NCBI RefSeq assembly: GCF_002149965.1
Contig: NZ_MSQB01000005.1
Span: forward strand, 62,001 to 126,000
Direction: 5' to 3'
DNA: 64,000 nt
Origin: Novosphingobium panipatense
Lineage (GTDB): Bacteria; Pseudomonadota; Alphaproteobacteria; Sphingomonadales; Sphingomonadaceae
Under the pieces are notes generated by a model. That model did no database searches and was not told the origin of the DNA. It saw nothing but the letters and a program-made list of their open reading frames with translations. Below are positions 43,281 to 52,795 of the stretch, piece by piece. Position numbers and translations under genes: made by a program. Position 1 is the first letter of the stretch, and each line of letters begins with the position of its first letter.

Positions 43281-43307
43281 GCCCAATGACGGGTTGCCGA
43301 ATTGGGC
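43281..43307 (+). terminator. Hairpin between CopG and the reverse-strand epimerase
   Basis: Stem GCCCAAT / ATTGGGC with a 13-base loop, 18 bases after the CopG stop and 5 bases from the convergent gene. No T-run; a weak bidirectional terminator is possible. Confidence 0.35.
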
Positions 43308-43311
43308 AGCT

Positions 43312-44226
43312 TCAAACCAGAGCGCGTGATGCGCACTCAATCATCGCCGCCCGCTCGTCAACGACTTCCATGTAGCCGACCAGTCGCCGAAGCTTCGCTG
43401 ACTCAAGCACTAACGATTGGCGGAAATCGAACGGCGGCGGCTCGGGGACTGGCCTAGGCATCGGCGGAAGGATGGACAGCCGTTCGCTCATGGTCGGCGT
43501 CACTTCCTCACCAACATTGAAAATCTCGTTGCGACCGTTGGCATGGGTCGCCGCAGTAACAATCGCATGGGCGACGTTCCGGACATACCCATGGGTCCAC
43601 CGCCAATGCGGAGCCCCGGCGAAACCATAGATCGTACCAAGGTCGCCATTGTCCTCGGGACCATAAACCTTTGGTAGTCGCAAGATCGTCCATCCCGGCA
43701 ACGGACTATTCCGAAGAACTTCCTCGGCAAGAATCTTCTCGTAGTCACGCGCGTAGTCGCCGAGCTGCTCCTCCATTCCGCGGTAAGGAAAGAGTTCCGA
43801 ACGAAGAGGCGCATCTTCAGTCAACGGGACGGGGTCCAGCGGGCCAAGCTCCTTGCGTGTCCATCGACCATAAGCGCGATAAACATCTAAGCTTGAGATC
43901 AACGCCAGGCGGTTAGTGCGACCCGCAAAGGCCTCTACGGCAGCTCTGGCGTCCGTTTCTCCCATCGCCACCATGTGGACCACAAGATCCCAGTCCCGGA
44001 GGACAGTCGGGGGGAACTTGGTGATGGGATATCTCGCGCCCGGGTCGAGAATGTGGTCGACCCCCGGAAGTACCAGATTGCTGGTTTGGCCGCGGTGAAA
44101 CACTGAAACCTCTGCTCCAGCGTCATGCAGATGCCGGACTACATGTGCGCCGATGAAGCGCGTACCGCCGATGACGAGAGCTTTCAAAGCCTTGATCCTG
44201 TCGCTCTTGCGATGTCGCGCACTCAT
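43312..44226 (-). CDS. NAD-dependent epimerase/dehydratase (extended SDR)
   Basis: A cargo gene in the reverse direction inside the transfer region. Residues from about 15 have the dinucleotide loop VIGGTRFIGAHV (TGxxGxxG type with Gly-Gly-Thr-Arg-Phe-Ile-Gly), then LALISSLDVYRAYGR and a Tyr-x-x-x-Arg-like segment FPYRGMEEQ in place of the classical YxxxK. Such enzymes modify sugars or related metabolites. ATG 44226 is the nearest usable start; the long frame opens at 44271. Codon composition is less GC-biased than the trb genes, suggesting separate origin. Specific substrate unknown. Confidence 0.8.
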   Translation of the reverse strand: MSARHRKSDRIKALKALVIGGTRFIGAHVVRHLHDAGAEVSVFHRGQTSNLVLPGVDHILDPGARYPITKFPPTVLRDWDLVVHMVAMGETDARAAVEAFAGRTNRLALISSLDVYRAYGRWTRKELGPLDPVPLTEDAPLRSELFPYRGMEEQLGDYARDYEKILAEEVLRNSPLPGWTILRLPKVYGPEDNGDLGTIYGFAGAPHWRWTHGYVRNVAHAIVTAATHANGRNEIFNVGEEVTPTMSERLSILPPMPRPVPEPPPFDFRQSLVLESAKLRRLVGYMEVVDERAAMIECASRALV

Positions 44227-44497
44227 CCGTTCGTAGCAGGCAAGCGACGCCGTGCGTAGGCGACTCACCATGGATCACGCTGTACGGCGCGCCAACCCCT
44301 GGGCACCTCGCGCGCGACGCGGAATAATTGTTGATCGCAAGCATCGCAAGTATTCGGGTGTCCCGCCGTTTCCCTGTCTTTGTACGCCACAGTACGACGG
44401 CCACATGATCGTTGTTGTCAGGCCATGATTTCTGCCTCTTCTACTCATCCCCGATCCAGGGCCGCGCTTCGCGGACCCGCCAGAGAACGGGGACGAC

Positions 44498-45481
44498 GTG
44501 GCGCCAAATCACCAGAAATCGGAGGCGATCCTTCGCGGTGCGCGCATGCTTCGCACGGCTCTCGGGTCCGCGATCGCCACGTTTCTGGAAGACCCCACGA
44601 TCGTCGAGGTGATGCTCAACCCCGATGGGCGGCTCTGGGTCGACCGGCTTTCGGAGGGCCTCTCAGACACGGGTGAACGGCTGTCGCCTGCCGACGGCGA
44701 GCGCATCGTTCGTCTGGTCGCCCATCATGTCGGCGCCGAGGTTCACCCGGGCGCGCCCCGCGTCTCCGCCGAGTTGCCCGAGACGGGGGAGCGGTTCGAG
44801 GGACTGTTGCCGCCCGTCGTGTCTGCCCCGGCCTTTGCGATCCGCAAGCCTGCTGTCGCGGTATTCACGCTCGACGATTACGTCTGGACCGGCGTCATGG
44901 CGGCCGATCAGGCCGAGACACTGCGTCAGGCCGTCGCTGATCGTCGAAATATTCTGGTCGCGGGCGGCACCTCGACCGGCAAGACCACGCTCGCCAACGC
45001 ACTTCTAGCCGAAGTCTCCAAGACCTCCGATCGCGTCGTCCTGATCGAGGACACGCGCGAGCTGCAGTGCGCAGCACCCAACCTCGTCGCCATGCGGACG
45101 AAGGACGGCGTCGCCTCCCTTTCCGACCTTGTCCGTTCCTCTCTACGTCTGCGCCCCGATCGCATTCCGATCGGCGAAGTTCGCGGAGCCGAGGCGCTCG
45201 ACCTGCTGAAGGCCTGGGGCACTGGCCACCCAGGCGGCGTCGGCACCATTCACGCCGGCACCGCGATCGGCGCGCTGCGCCGCATGGAGCAGCTCATCCA
45301 GGAAGCAGTCGTCACCGTTCCACGCGCGCTGATCGCCGAGACGATCGATCTAGTCGCCGTGCTTTCGGGCCGGGGGGCGTCGCGCCGTTTGGCTGAACTC
45401 GCCCGCGTCGAGGGCCTCGGCTCCGACGGCGACTACCGCGTCACCCCCGCAAGCCAGCCCCTCACAGGAGACCCGTCATGA
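44498..45481 (+). CDS. trbB: Conjugal transfer ATPase TrbB
   Basis: A 327-residue VirB11-type ATPase that energises pilus assembly. Walker A is [15 protein letters not shown] (about 154-162), then [39 protein letters not shown] and [26 protein letters not shown]. Start GTG 44498 after GGGG-rich sequence; no earlier in-frame start is better. It overlaps trbC by 4 bases. The normal upstream partner (CopG) is separated from it by the inserted epimerase, so trbB may depend on a new promoter in 44272-44497. Confidence 0.93.
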   Translation: MAPNHQKSEAILRGARMLRTALGSAIATFLEDPTIVEVMLNPDGRLWVDRLSEGLSDTGERLSPADGERIVRLVAHHVGAEVHPGAPRVSAELPETGERFEGLLPPVVSAPAFAIRKPAVAVFTLDDYVWTGVMAADQAETLRQAVADRRNILVAGGTSTGKTTLANALLAEVSKTSDRVVLIEDTRELQCAAPNLVAMRTKDGVASLSDLVRSSLRLRPDRIPIGEVRGAEALDLLKAWGTGHPGGVGTIHAGTAIGALRRMEQLIQEAVVTVPRALIAETIDLVAVLSGRGASRRLAELARVEGLGSDGDYRVTPASQPLTGDPS

Positions 45482-45810
45482 TCAAGCATGCCCTGCGCAT
45501 CCGCCGCCATATCGCTACGGCGGTGTCCGTCAGCTTCCTCACACTCGCGCTGGCGCCGGCGGCCCATGCGTCGGGCTCGTCGATGCCGTGGGAGGCGCCC
45601 CTCCAGTCCATCCTCGAATCCATCGAGGGCCCCGTAGCCAAGATCATCGCGGTGATGATCATCATTATCACCGGCCTGACGCTCGCCTTTGGCGACACGT
45701 CCGGGGGGGCGCGCAAGCTGATCCAGATCGTGTTCGGTCTATCTATCGCCTTCGCCGCGTCGAGCTTCTTCCTGTCGTTCTTCTCGTTCGGCGGCGGGGC
45801 GCTCGTCTGA
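45478..45810 (+). CDS. trbC: Conjugal transfer pilin TrbC
   Basis: A 110-residue major pilin. It has an N-terminal signal ending near AHASGSS (about 30), and two hydrophobic segments (KIIAVMIIIITGLTLAFG and IQIVFGLSIAFAASSFFLSFF) as in VirB2/TrbC. It is probably processed by the TraF-like peptidase. Start overlaps trbB, and trbD starts in its stop codon. Confidence 0.92.
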   Translation: MIKHALRIRRHIATAVSVSFLTLALAPAAHASGSSMPWEAPLQSILESIEGPVAKIIAVMIIIITGLTLAFGDTSGGARKLIQIVFGLSIAFAASSFFLSFFSFGGGALV

Positions 45811-46091
45811 TGGCCGACGGCGCGGATCATGGCGGCGAACTGCCGGGCTTCTCAGTCCCGGTCCACCGGGCGCTGACCGAGCACATCCTGCTCGGCGGCG
45901 CGCCGCGTTCGCTGGCCATCCTCAACGGCACGCTGGCCGCCGCGCTCGGGCTCGGCCTGCGCCTCTGGCTAGTCGGCCTGGGCCTCTGGGCTCTCGGGCA
46001 CTTTGCCGCCGTCTGGGCCGCCAAGCGCGATCCGCAGTTCGTCGACGTCGTGCGCAAGCATCTGCGCATCCCCGGTCACCTGTCGGTCTGA
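45810..46091 (+). CDS. trbD: Conjugal transfer protein TrbD
   Basis: A 93-residue VirB3-like membrane protein (PGFSVPVHRALTEHILLGGAPRSLAILNGTL in two halves, then hydrophobic LWLVGLGLWALGHFAAVWAA). It assists TrbE at the inner membrane. ATG 45810 shares its A with the trbC stop. Confidence 0.9.
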   Translation: MADGADHGGELPGFSVPVHRALTEHILLGGAPRSLAILNGTLAAALGLGLRLWLVGLGLWALGHFAAVWAAKRDPQFVDVVRKHLRIPGHLSV

Positions 46092-46102
46092 GGAGCGGCG
46101 CG

Positions 46103-48559
46103 ATGATGAACCTTGCCGAATATCGCAACCGCAACATCCGCCTTGCCGATTTCCTGCCTTGGGCCGCGCTTGCGGGCGAGGGCGTGGTCCTCAACAAGGA
46201 TGGCAGCCTGCAGCGCACCGCGCGCTTCCGCGGCCCCGACCTCGACAGCGCCGTGCCGGCTGAGCTGGTCGCTGTCGCGGGCCGCCTCAACAACGCGTTC
46301 CGTCGCCTCGGCTCCGGCTGGGCCATCTTCGTGGAGGCGCAGCGCCATGGCGCCGCGACCTATCCCGCCAGCACGTTCGCCGATAGCGCCTCAGCGCTGG
46401 TCGATGCCGAACGCAAGGCCGACTTCGAGGAAGCCGGCGCGCATTTCGAGTCCAGCTACTTCCTCACCTTCCTCTATCTGCCGCCGGCCGAGGATGCCGC
46501 CCGTGCCGAGACCTGGCTCTACGAAGGCCGCGATCACGCCGGTGTCGATGCGCATGAGATCCTGCGCGGCTTCATCGATCGGACCGATCGTGTCTTGAAC
46601 CTGATCGACGCCTTCATGCCCGAATGCGCCTGGCTCACTGATGGCGAAACGCTGACCTATCTGCATTCGACGGCATCGACGAAGCGCCATCGTGTCCGCG
46701 TGCCCGAGACGCCGATGTACCTGGATGCGCTGCTCGCCGACCAGCCGCTCACCGGCGGCCTGGAGCCCCGGCTTGGGGACGCCCATGTTCGCATCCTCAC
46801 CATCGTCGGCTTCCCGACGGCGACGACGCCCGGCATCCTCGACGAGCTGAACCGACTCGCCTTTCCCTATCGCTGGTCGACGCGGGCCATCTTGCTCGAC
46901 AAGACCGACGCCACCAAGCTGCTGACGAAGATCCGGCGGCAATGGTTCGCCAAGCGCAAGTCCATCGCCGCCATCCTCAAGGAGATCATGACCAACGAGG
47001 CGTCGGCGCTCGTTGACACCGACGCGGCCAACAAGGCGGCCGACGCCGACATGGCGTTGCAGGAGCTGGGCGCCGACTATGCCGGCCAGGCCTATGTGAC
47101 CGCCACGATCACGGTCTGGGACGACGATCCGCGCATTGCCGCCGAGAAGCTCCGGCTGGTCGAGAAGGTCATTCAGGGCCGCGACTTCACGGCGATGGCC
47201 GAGACCATCAATGCCGTGGACGCCTGGCTGGGCTCTCTGCCCGGCCACGTCTACGCCAATGTCCGCCAGCCACCCATCAGCACCTTGAATCTCTCCCACA
47301 TGATCCCGCTGTCGGCAGTGTGGGCGGGACCGGAACGGGACGAGCACTTCGATGCACCCCCACTGCTTTACGGCAGAACGGAGGGCTCGACGCCGTTCCG
47401 GCTTTCCATACATGTCGGCGACGTCGGCCATACGCTGATCGTCGGGCCGACCGGTGCCGGCAAATCCGTGCTTCTCGCACTCATGGCGCTTCAGTTCCGG
47501 CGCTATCCGCAATCCCAGGTCTTCGCCTTCGACTTCGGCGGATCGATCCGGGCGGCGGCCCTCGCGATGCGAGGCGACTGGCATGATTTGGGCGGTGGGC
47601 TGACCGACGGCGCTGATGATAGCGTTTCGCTTCAGCCGCTGGCCCGCATCGACGATGTCGCCGAGCGCGCCTGGGCCTCCGACTGGCTGATCGCAATCCT
47701 CTCCCGCGAGAGCGTGCCGGTCACGCCCGAGGTCAAGGAACACCTCTGGTCGGCGCTATCGTCGCTGGCGTCGGCACCAGTCGCGGAGCGCACGCTGACC
47801 GGCCTATCCGTGCTGCTCCAGTCCAACGACCTGAAGCAGGCGCTGCGACCCTATTGCGTCGGCGGCCCCTATGGCCGGCTCTTGGACGCCGAGTCTGAAC
47901 ATCTCGGAGAGGCGCATGTCCAGGCCTTCGAGACCGAAGGGCTGATCGGCACTGGCGCCGCCGCCGCCGTGCTCGCCTATCTTTTTCATCGCATCGAGGA
48001 CCGCTTGGACGGCCGGCCGACACTCCTGATCGTCGATGAAGGCTGGCTCGCCCTCGACGACGAAGGTTTTGCCGGTCAGCTCCGCGAGTGGCTGAAGACG
48101 CTACGCAAGAAGAATGCGAGCGTCATCTTCGCCACCCAGTCGCTTTCCGACATCGACGGGTCAGCGATCGCGCCTGCGATCATCGAGAGCTGCCAGACAC
48201 GCATCCTCCTGCCGAACGAGCGGGCTATCGAGCCGCAGATCACCGCCATCTACCGCCGCTTCGGCCTCAATGATCGCCAGATCGAGATTCTGGCGCGGGC
48301 GATGCCGAAGCGGGACTATTACTGTCAGTCGCGCCGCGGAAATCGGCTGTTCGAGCTGGGACTCTCCGATGTCGCGCTCGCGCTCTGCGCCGCCTCTTCC
48401 AAGCAGAAGCAGGCTCTCATTGCCGACGTCCACGCGCGCAGTGGCGCCTCCGGCTTTCTCGCCGAATGGCTGGCGGTGAACGGTCTCGCCTGGGCCGCAG
48501 ACCTCATCCCCGATCTCACGAACGTCAATCCGCAAGCAGAACAGGAGGTATTGCCATGA
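46103..48559 (+). CDS. trbE: Conjugal transfer ATPase TrbE
   Basis: An 818-residue VirB4-type ATPase, the largest transfer protein. Walker A is GPTGAGKSVLLAL (about 447-455) and Walker B is TLLIVDEGWLAL (about 635-645), followed by KNASVIFATQSLSDI. The N-terminal 400 residues form the family-specific region. It powers substrate and pilin movement. Two adjacent ATGs (46103, 46106) follow GAGG. It overlaps trbJ by 4 bases. Confidence 0.95.
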   Translation: MMNLAEYRNRNIRLADFLPWAALAGEGVVLNKDGSLQRTARFRGPDLDSAVPAELVAVAGRLNNAFRRLGSGWAIFVEAQRHGAATYPASTFADSASALVDAERKADFEEAGAHFESSYFLTFLYLPPAEDAARAETWLYEGRDHAGVDAHEILRGFIDRTDRVLNLIDAFMPECAWLTDGETLTYLHSTASTKRHRVRVPETPMYLDALLADQPLTGGLEPRLGDAHVRILTIVGFPTATTPGILDELNRLAFPYRWSTRAILLDKTDATKLLTKIRRQWFAKRKSIAAILKEIMTNEASALVDTDAANKAADADMALQELGADYAGQAYVTATITVWDDDPRIAAEKLRLVEKVIQGRDFTAMAETINAVDAWLGSLPGHVYANVRQPPISTLNLSHMIPLSAVWAGPERDEHFDAPPLLYGRTEGSTPFRLSIHVGDVGHTLIVGPTGAGKSVLLALMALQFRRYPQSQVFAFDFGGSIRAAALAMRGDWHDLGGGLTDGADDSVSLQPLARIDDVAERAWASDWLIAILSRESVPVTPEVKEHLWSALSSLASAPVAERTLTGLSVLLQSNDLKQALRPYCVGGPYGRLLDAESEHLGEAHVQAFETEGLIGTGAAAAVLAYLFHRIEDRLDGRPTLLIVDEGWLALDDEGFAGQLREWLKTLRKKNASVIFATQSLSDIDGSAIAPAIIESCQTRILLPNERAIEPQITAIYRRFGLNDRQIEILARAMPKRDYYCQSRRGNRLFELGLSDVALALCAASSKQKQALIADVHARSGASGFLAEWLAVNGLAWAADLIPDLTNVNPQAEQEVLP

Positions 48560-49335
48560 CACGCTCGATCAGTACGCGCTCGCGCGCCCTGCGATTTGCC
48601 GCGACCATCATTGCGGCGCCGATCACCATCTCGCCTTTCATCAGCACGCCGGCGGCGGCGCAGTTCGGCGGTATCGTCTACGATCCGACCAACTACGCGC
48701 AGAATGTGCTGACCGCCGCCCGGACGCTCCAGCAGGTCAACCAGCAGATCACGCAGCTTCAGAACGAAGCGACGATGCTGATCAATCAGGCCCGCAACCT
48801 CGCGAGTCTCCCATACTCGTCGCTCCAGCAGCTCCAGCAGTCTGTCCAACGGACCCAGCAGCTCCTCCGGCAAGCGCAGGGCATCGCCTACGACGTCCAG
48901 CGCATCGACCAAGCGTTCACCTCCACCTACGGCAACGCGTCCATGTCCGCCTCCGATCAGGCGCTCGTCGCGCAAGCCCGGGAGCGCTGGCAGAACACAG
49001 TCGGTGGGTTGCAGGACGCAATGCGCGTCCAGGCCGGCGTCGTCGGCAACATCGACACCAACCGCGCGGAGATGTCGGCGTTGGTTGGCCAGAGCCAAGG
49101 CGCCACCGGCGCTCTGCAGGCAACGCAGGCCGGCAATCAGCTCCTCGCGCTTCAAGCCCAGCAGCTTGCCGACCTCACCGCCGTGGTCGCCGCCAACGGA
49201 CGGGCTCAGAGCCTCTCCGAGGCCGAACGTGCCGCCGCTGCCGAGCAGGGGCGAGAGCAGCGCCGTCGCTTCCTCACGCCCGGCAGCGGCTATCAGCCGG
49301 GCAATGCCCGCATGTTCCCGAACGGCGGAAACTGA
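48556..49335 (+). CDS. trbJ: Conjugal transfer protein TrbJ
   Basis: A 259-residue VirB5-like secreted protein. A signal peptide ends at TPAAAQ (about 31-36), followed by FGGIVYDPTNYAQNVLTAARTLQQVNQQI and a long Gln-rich coiled coil. It probably helps pilus nucleation or donor-recipient contact. GGAGG lies 9 bases before ATG 48556, which overlaps the trbE stop. Confidence 0.92.
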   Translation: MTRSISTRSRALRFAATIIAAPITISPFISTPAAAQFGGIVYDPTNYAQNVLTAARTLQQVNQQITQLQNEATMLINQARNLASLPYSSLQQLQQSVQRTQQLLRQAQGIAYDVQRIDQAFTSTYGNASMSASDQALVAQARERWQNTVGGLQDAMRVQAGVVGNIDTNRAEMSALVGQSQGATGALQATQAGNQLLALQAQQLADLTAVVAANGRAQSLSEAERAAAAEQGREQRRRFLTPGSGYQPGNARMFPNGGN

Positions 49336-49337
49336 GC

Positions 49338-49706
49338 GTGGCCATGGACGGCAAGCTGCTTGCTCGCATCGGCGCCGTGGTCTTCGTCGCGGTCGCGATC
49401 ACCGCAACCGCGATCGAGATGACCCGGAAGGAAGCGACGCCCGAGCGGTGGCCGTCGGGCCGTACAGTCGAAGCGCCGGCCGATCCGTTGCGCGATGCGC
49501 TGATACGATGCCAGGCCCTCGGCGAAGAAGGTCCTCGCGATCCGGAATGCCGTCTCGCCTGGGCCGAGAACCGGAGACGTTTCCTGGCGCCAGGGGCCCG
49601 ACCTCTGGAAAGGCTGCCTCAATCATCTCCGACACGGCCGGAGGGCCTCACGCCGCAAGCGCAACCCGGCATCGCGCCCACGCCGACCGACAAAGAAGCG
49701 CGGTAA
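49338..49706 (+). CDS. TrbK-like (trbK-alt) putative entry exclusion protein
   Basis: A 122-residue protein with one N-terminal membrane segment (LARIGAVVFVAVAITATAIEM). A conserved motif DALIRCQALGEEGPRDPECRLAWAENRRRF with two Cys follows, and the tail is Pro-rich. This is the alternative TrbK of Tn4371-type elements, thought to block re-entry of the same element. It sits 2 bases after trbJ and 4 before trbL. Confidence 0.85.
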   Translation: MAMDGKLLARIGAVVFVAVAITATAIEMTRKEATPERWPSGRTVEAPADPLRDALIRCQALGEEGPRDPECRLAWAENRRRFLAPGARPLERLPQSSPTRPEGLTPQAQPGIAPTPTDKEAR

Positions 49707-49710
49707 CACG

Positions 49711-51066
49711 ATGGGCAATACCGGCGTCATCGACCATTTCCTCGAAGTCTTCACTCGCTACATCGACAGCGGGTTCGGACTGCTCAGCGGCGAAGTAGCT
49801 TTTATCGCCACCACGCTGATCGTCATCGATGTGACGCTCGCGGCGCTCTTCTGGAGCTGGGGCGCCGAAGACGACATCATGGCTCGGCTGGTCAAGAAGA
49901 CGCTGTTCGTCGGCGTCTTCGCCTACATCATCGGCAACTGGAACAACCTGGCCCGCATCATTTTCGAGAGCTTTGCCGGCCTCGGCCTCAAGGCGAGCGG
50001 AACCAGCTTCTCGACCGCCGACCTCATGCGTCCAGGCAAGGTCGCGCAGACTGGTCTCGATGCCGGCCGACCGTTGCTCGATTCCATCTCCAGCCTGATG
50101 GGCTACTGGTCGTTCTTTGAGAACTTCATCCAGATCGCCTGCATGTTCCTCGCCTGGGCGCTGGTGCTGCTGGCCTTTTTCATCCTCGCCATCCAGCTCT
50201 TCGTCACACTTATCGAGTTCAAGCTGACGACGCTCGCCGGCTTCGTGCTGATCCCGTTCGGCCTGTTCGGCAAGTCGGCCTTTATGGCCGAGCGCGTGCT
50301 CGGCAACGTCATTTCGTCCGGCATTAAGGTGCTGGTGCTCGCCGTCATCATCGGCATCGGCTCGACGCTCTTTTCCGAGTTCACATCCGGATTCGGCGGC
50401 CAGAACCCCTCGATCGACGAGGCGATGGCCATCGTTCTCGCCGCTCTCTCGCTACTCGGCCTCGGCATCTTCGGGCCGGGCATTGCCACCGGCCTCGTGT
50501 CGGGCGGCCCACAGCTCAGCGCAGGCGCGGCGGTCGGAACAGGTCTCGCCGCTGGCGGCATGGTCGCGCTCGGCGCTGGCGCCGTTGGCGCAGCCGCTTC
50601 CGGTGGCGCAGCCTTGGCGGGAGGCGCAGCAGCAGCTGCCCGCGGCGGCGCCACGATCGCAGGCGGCGCATCGACAGCCTACAGTCTCGGCGCAGCCGGA
50701 CGGTCCGGTGCAGCCGGTGTCGCATCCGGTCTCGGCGGCGTCGCTCGTGCAGGCGGCAGTGCCGCCGTTTCTCCCCTGCGCCGTGCCGCCTCCCGTGCAG
50801 CCGACAGCATGAAGTCCAGCTTCAATGCCGGCGGCAAGGCGGCTTTCGAAGCCACTGGCGGAACATCGACCATGGGCTCGATCGGGGGTGATGCCGCCGG
50901 CGATGGCGCGGCTCAGGCGGCCGCTGGCGGCCCACCGGCCTGGGCGCAGCGCATGCGGCGCTCCCAACGCACAACCCACGCCGTGCAGGCCACGGCTCAC
51001 GCCGTCCGCTCCGGCGACGCCCATGGCGGCGGCTCTTCCGTCAATCTTTCCGAAGGCGACCGCTGA
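49711..51066 (+). CDS. trbL: Conjugal transfer protein TrbL
   Basis: A 451-residue polytopic VirB6-like channel protein. Residues 25-260 contain six or so hydrophobic segments with the ESFAGLGLKASG motif between. The last 150 residues are Ala/Gly-rich and low in complexity (AAARGGATIAGGASTAYSLG-like), typical of the family. It overlaps trbF by one base. Confidence 0.93.
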   Translation: MGNTGVIDHFLEVFTRYIDSGFGLLSGEVAFIATTLIVIDVTLAALFWSWGAEDDIMARLVKKTLFVGVFAYIIGNWNNLARIIFESFAGLGLKASGTSFSTADLMRPGKVAQTGLDAGRPLLDSISSLMGYWSFFENFIQIACMFLAWALVLLAFFILAIQLFVTLIEFKLTTLAGFVLIPFGLFGKSAFMAERVLGNVISSGIKVLVLAVIIGIGSTLFSEFTSGFGGQNPSIDEAMAIVLAALSLLGLGIFGPGIATGLVSGGPQLSAGAAVGTGLAAGGMVALGAGAVGAAASGGAALAGGAAAAARGGATIAGGASTAYSLGAAGRSGAAGVASGLGGVARAGGSAAVSPLRRAASRAADSMKSSFNAGGKAAFEATGGTSTMGSIGGDAAGDGAAQAAAGGPPAWAQRMRRSQRTTHAVQATAHAVRSGDAHGGGSSVNLSEGDR

Positions 51067-51749
51067 TGTTCAAACGACCCTCCACCCATTACGGCAAGGC
51101 CCCCGAACCGGAGACGCCCTACCAGCGTGCGGCTCAGGTCTGGGACGATCGCATCGGCGCCTCGCGCGTCCAAGCCAAGAACTGGCGCCTCATGGCGTTC
51201 GGCTCCCTGATCCTCTCGGCCGGCTTCGCCACTGCGCTTGTCGTGCAGTCGGCACGCGGCACCATCGTGCCATGGGTTGTGCAGGTCGATCGCCTCGGAC
51301 AGGCGCAGGCGGTCGCGCCCGCTGAAGCAGACTATCGGCCGACCGACCCACAGATCGCCTTCCACCTGGCGCGCTTCATCGAACAGGTCCGCAGCATCCC
51401 GGCCGATGCGATCATCGTTCGCCAGAACTGGCTACGCGCCTACGATTTCACGACCGATCGCGGCGCAATGGCGCTCAACGACTACGCCCGGTCGAACGAC
51501 CCGTTCACGCGGGTCGGCCGTCAGCAGGTCGCCGTCGACGTCTCCAGCGTCATCCGGGCCTCTCCGGACAGTTTCCGCGTCGCCTGGGTCGAGCGGCGCT
51601 ACGAGAACGGCCAGCTCGCCGAAACAACACGCTGGACCGCGATCCTGACGATCGTCGTGCAGGTGCCTCGCAATGCCGATCGGCTGAGGGCGAACCCGCT
51701 CGGCATCTACGTCAACGCCATCAACTGGTCACGGGAGCTTGGGCAATGA
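51066..51749 (+). CDS. trbF: Conjugal transfer protein TrbF
   Basis: A 227-residue VirB8-like inner-membrane protein with a hydrophobic segment around 44-62 (LMAFGSLILSAGFATALVV) and a periplasmic domain including IVPWVVQVDRLGQAQAV and DRLRANPLGIYVNAINWSREL. It nucleates the channel. Starts in the trbL stop region and overlaps trbG by 4 bases. Confidence 0.94.
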   Translation: MFKRPSTHYGKAPEPETPYQRAAQVWDDRIGASRVQAKNWRLMAFGSLILSAGFATALVVQSARGTIVPWVVQVDRLGQAQAVAPAEADYRPTDPQIAFHLARFIEQVRSIPADAIIVRQNWLRAYDFTTDRGAMALNDYARSNDPFTRVGRQQVAVDVSSVIRASPDSFRVAWVERRYENGQLAETTRWTAILTIVVQVPRNADRLRANPLGIYVNAINWSRELGQ

Positions 51750-52795
51750 AGTCGCCTTTCCGTAAAGCCGGCAACCCGGCTTCGCACACATCCGAAATTC
51801 CGGCTCTACGGAGGGCGGCGATTCCGATGGTCCTGCTCGCGACGACCGCGCTTGCGGGCTGCGCCACCACCAATCCGCCCCCCGAGATTTCCTACGACAA
51901 CGCGGCTCCCGCCGTGCAGACCGTCGATCCGCCAGCGCCGGTCACCGTGGTCGAGCTGCCGCGCCCGCTGCCGCTGCCCGGCCAGTTGCAACGCGTGGAG
52001 CCTTCGCGGCGCGCGCCCGAGCCGACAGATCCGACCGCGCGGGTGAACCAGGCCAATGCCGCAGCCCGCATCCAGCCGGTGCGCGACGGCTTCATCAATT
52101 CGATGCAGGTCTACCCGTTCACGCAAGGGGCGCTCTATCAGGTCTATACGGCCGTCGGTCAGATCACTGACATCGCGTTGCAGCCGGGCGAGCAGCTGGT
52201 CGGCGCCGGTCCCGTCGCCGCCGGCGATACGGTGCGCTGGATCATCGGCGACACCGAAAGCGGATCGGGACCGACGCGGCAAATCCATATCTTGGTGAAG
52301 CCCACGCGGGCCGACCTGATGACGAACCTCGTCATCAACACCAACTTGCGCACCTATCACATGGAGCTTCGCTCGACGGAGCGGACCTACATGGCCTCCG
52401 TCTCCTGGCAGTATCCGCAGGACCAGCTCATCGCGCTGCGCCGGCACAACGCCGAGGCCCAAGCCGCCCAGCCGGTGGCAAGCGGGGTCGACCTCGCCAA
52501 CGTCAACTTCCGCTACGCGATCGAGGGCGACCGCGCGCCGTGGCGACCGCTTCGCGCCTTCGATGACGGCCGCCAGGTCTTCATCGAGTTCCCGCGTGGC
52601 ATCGGCCAAGGCGAGATGCCGCCGCTCTTCGTCGTCGGTCCCGAGGGCAATACCTCCGAGCTGGTGAACTACCGCGTGCGTGGGCACCACATGATCGTCG
52701 ACCGTCTCTTCGCCGCCGCCGAGCTGCGCTTCGGCGCGGGCGACCGCCAGCGGCGCGTTCGCATCACCCGCACCGACGGGAGGCCAACCTCGTGA
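51746..52795 (+). CDS. trbG: Conjugal transfer protein TrbG
   Basis: A 349-residue VirB9-like outer-membrane-complex protein. A lipobox-like segment TTALAGC lies at about 34-40, so it may be a lipoprotein. The VirB9 domain includes VYPFTQGALYQVYTAVGQITDIALQPGEQL (in halves), GDTVRWIIGDTESG and FAAAELRFG. Overlaps trbI by 4 bases. Confidence 0.93.
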   Translation: MKSPFRKAGNPASHTSEIPALRRAAIPMVLLATTALAGCATTNPPPEISYDNAAPAVQTVDPPAPVTVVELPRPLPLPGQLQRVEPSRRAPEPTDPTARVNQANAAARIQPVRDGFINSMQVYPFTQGALYQVYTAVGQITDIALQPGEQLVGAGPVAAGDTVRWIIGDTESGSGPTRQIHILVKPTRADLMTNLVINTNLRTYHMELRSTERTYMASVSWQYPQDQLIALRRHNAEAQAAQPVASGVDLANVNFRYAIEGDRAPWRPLRAFDDGRQVFIEFPRGIGQGEMPPLFVVGPEGNTSELVNYRVRGHHMIVDRLFAAAELRFGAGDRQRRVRITRTDGRPTS

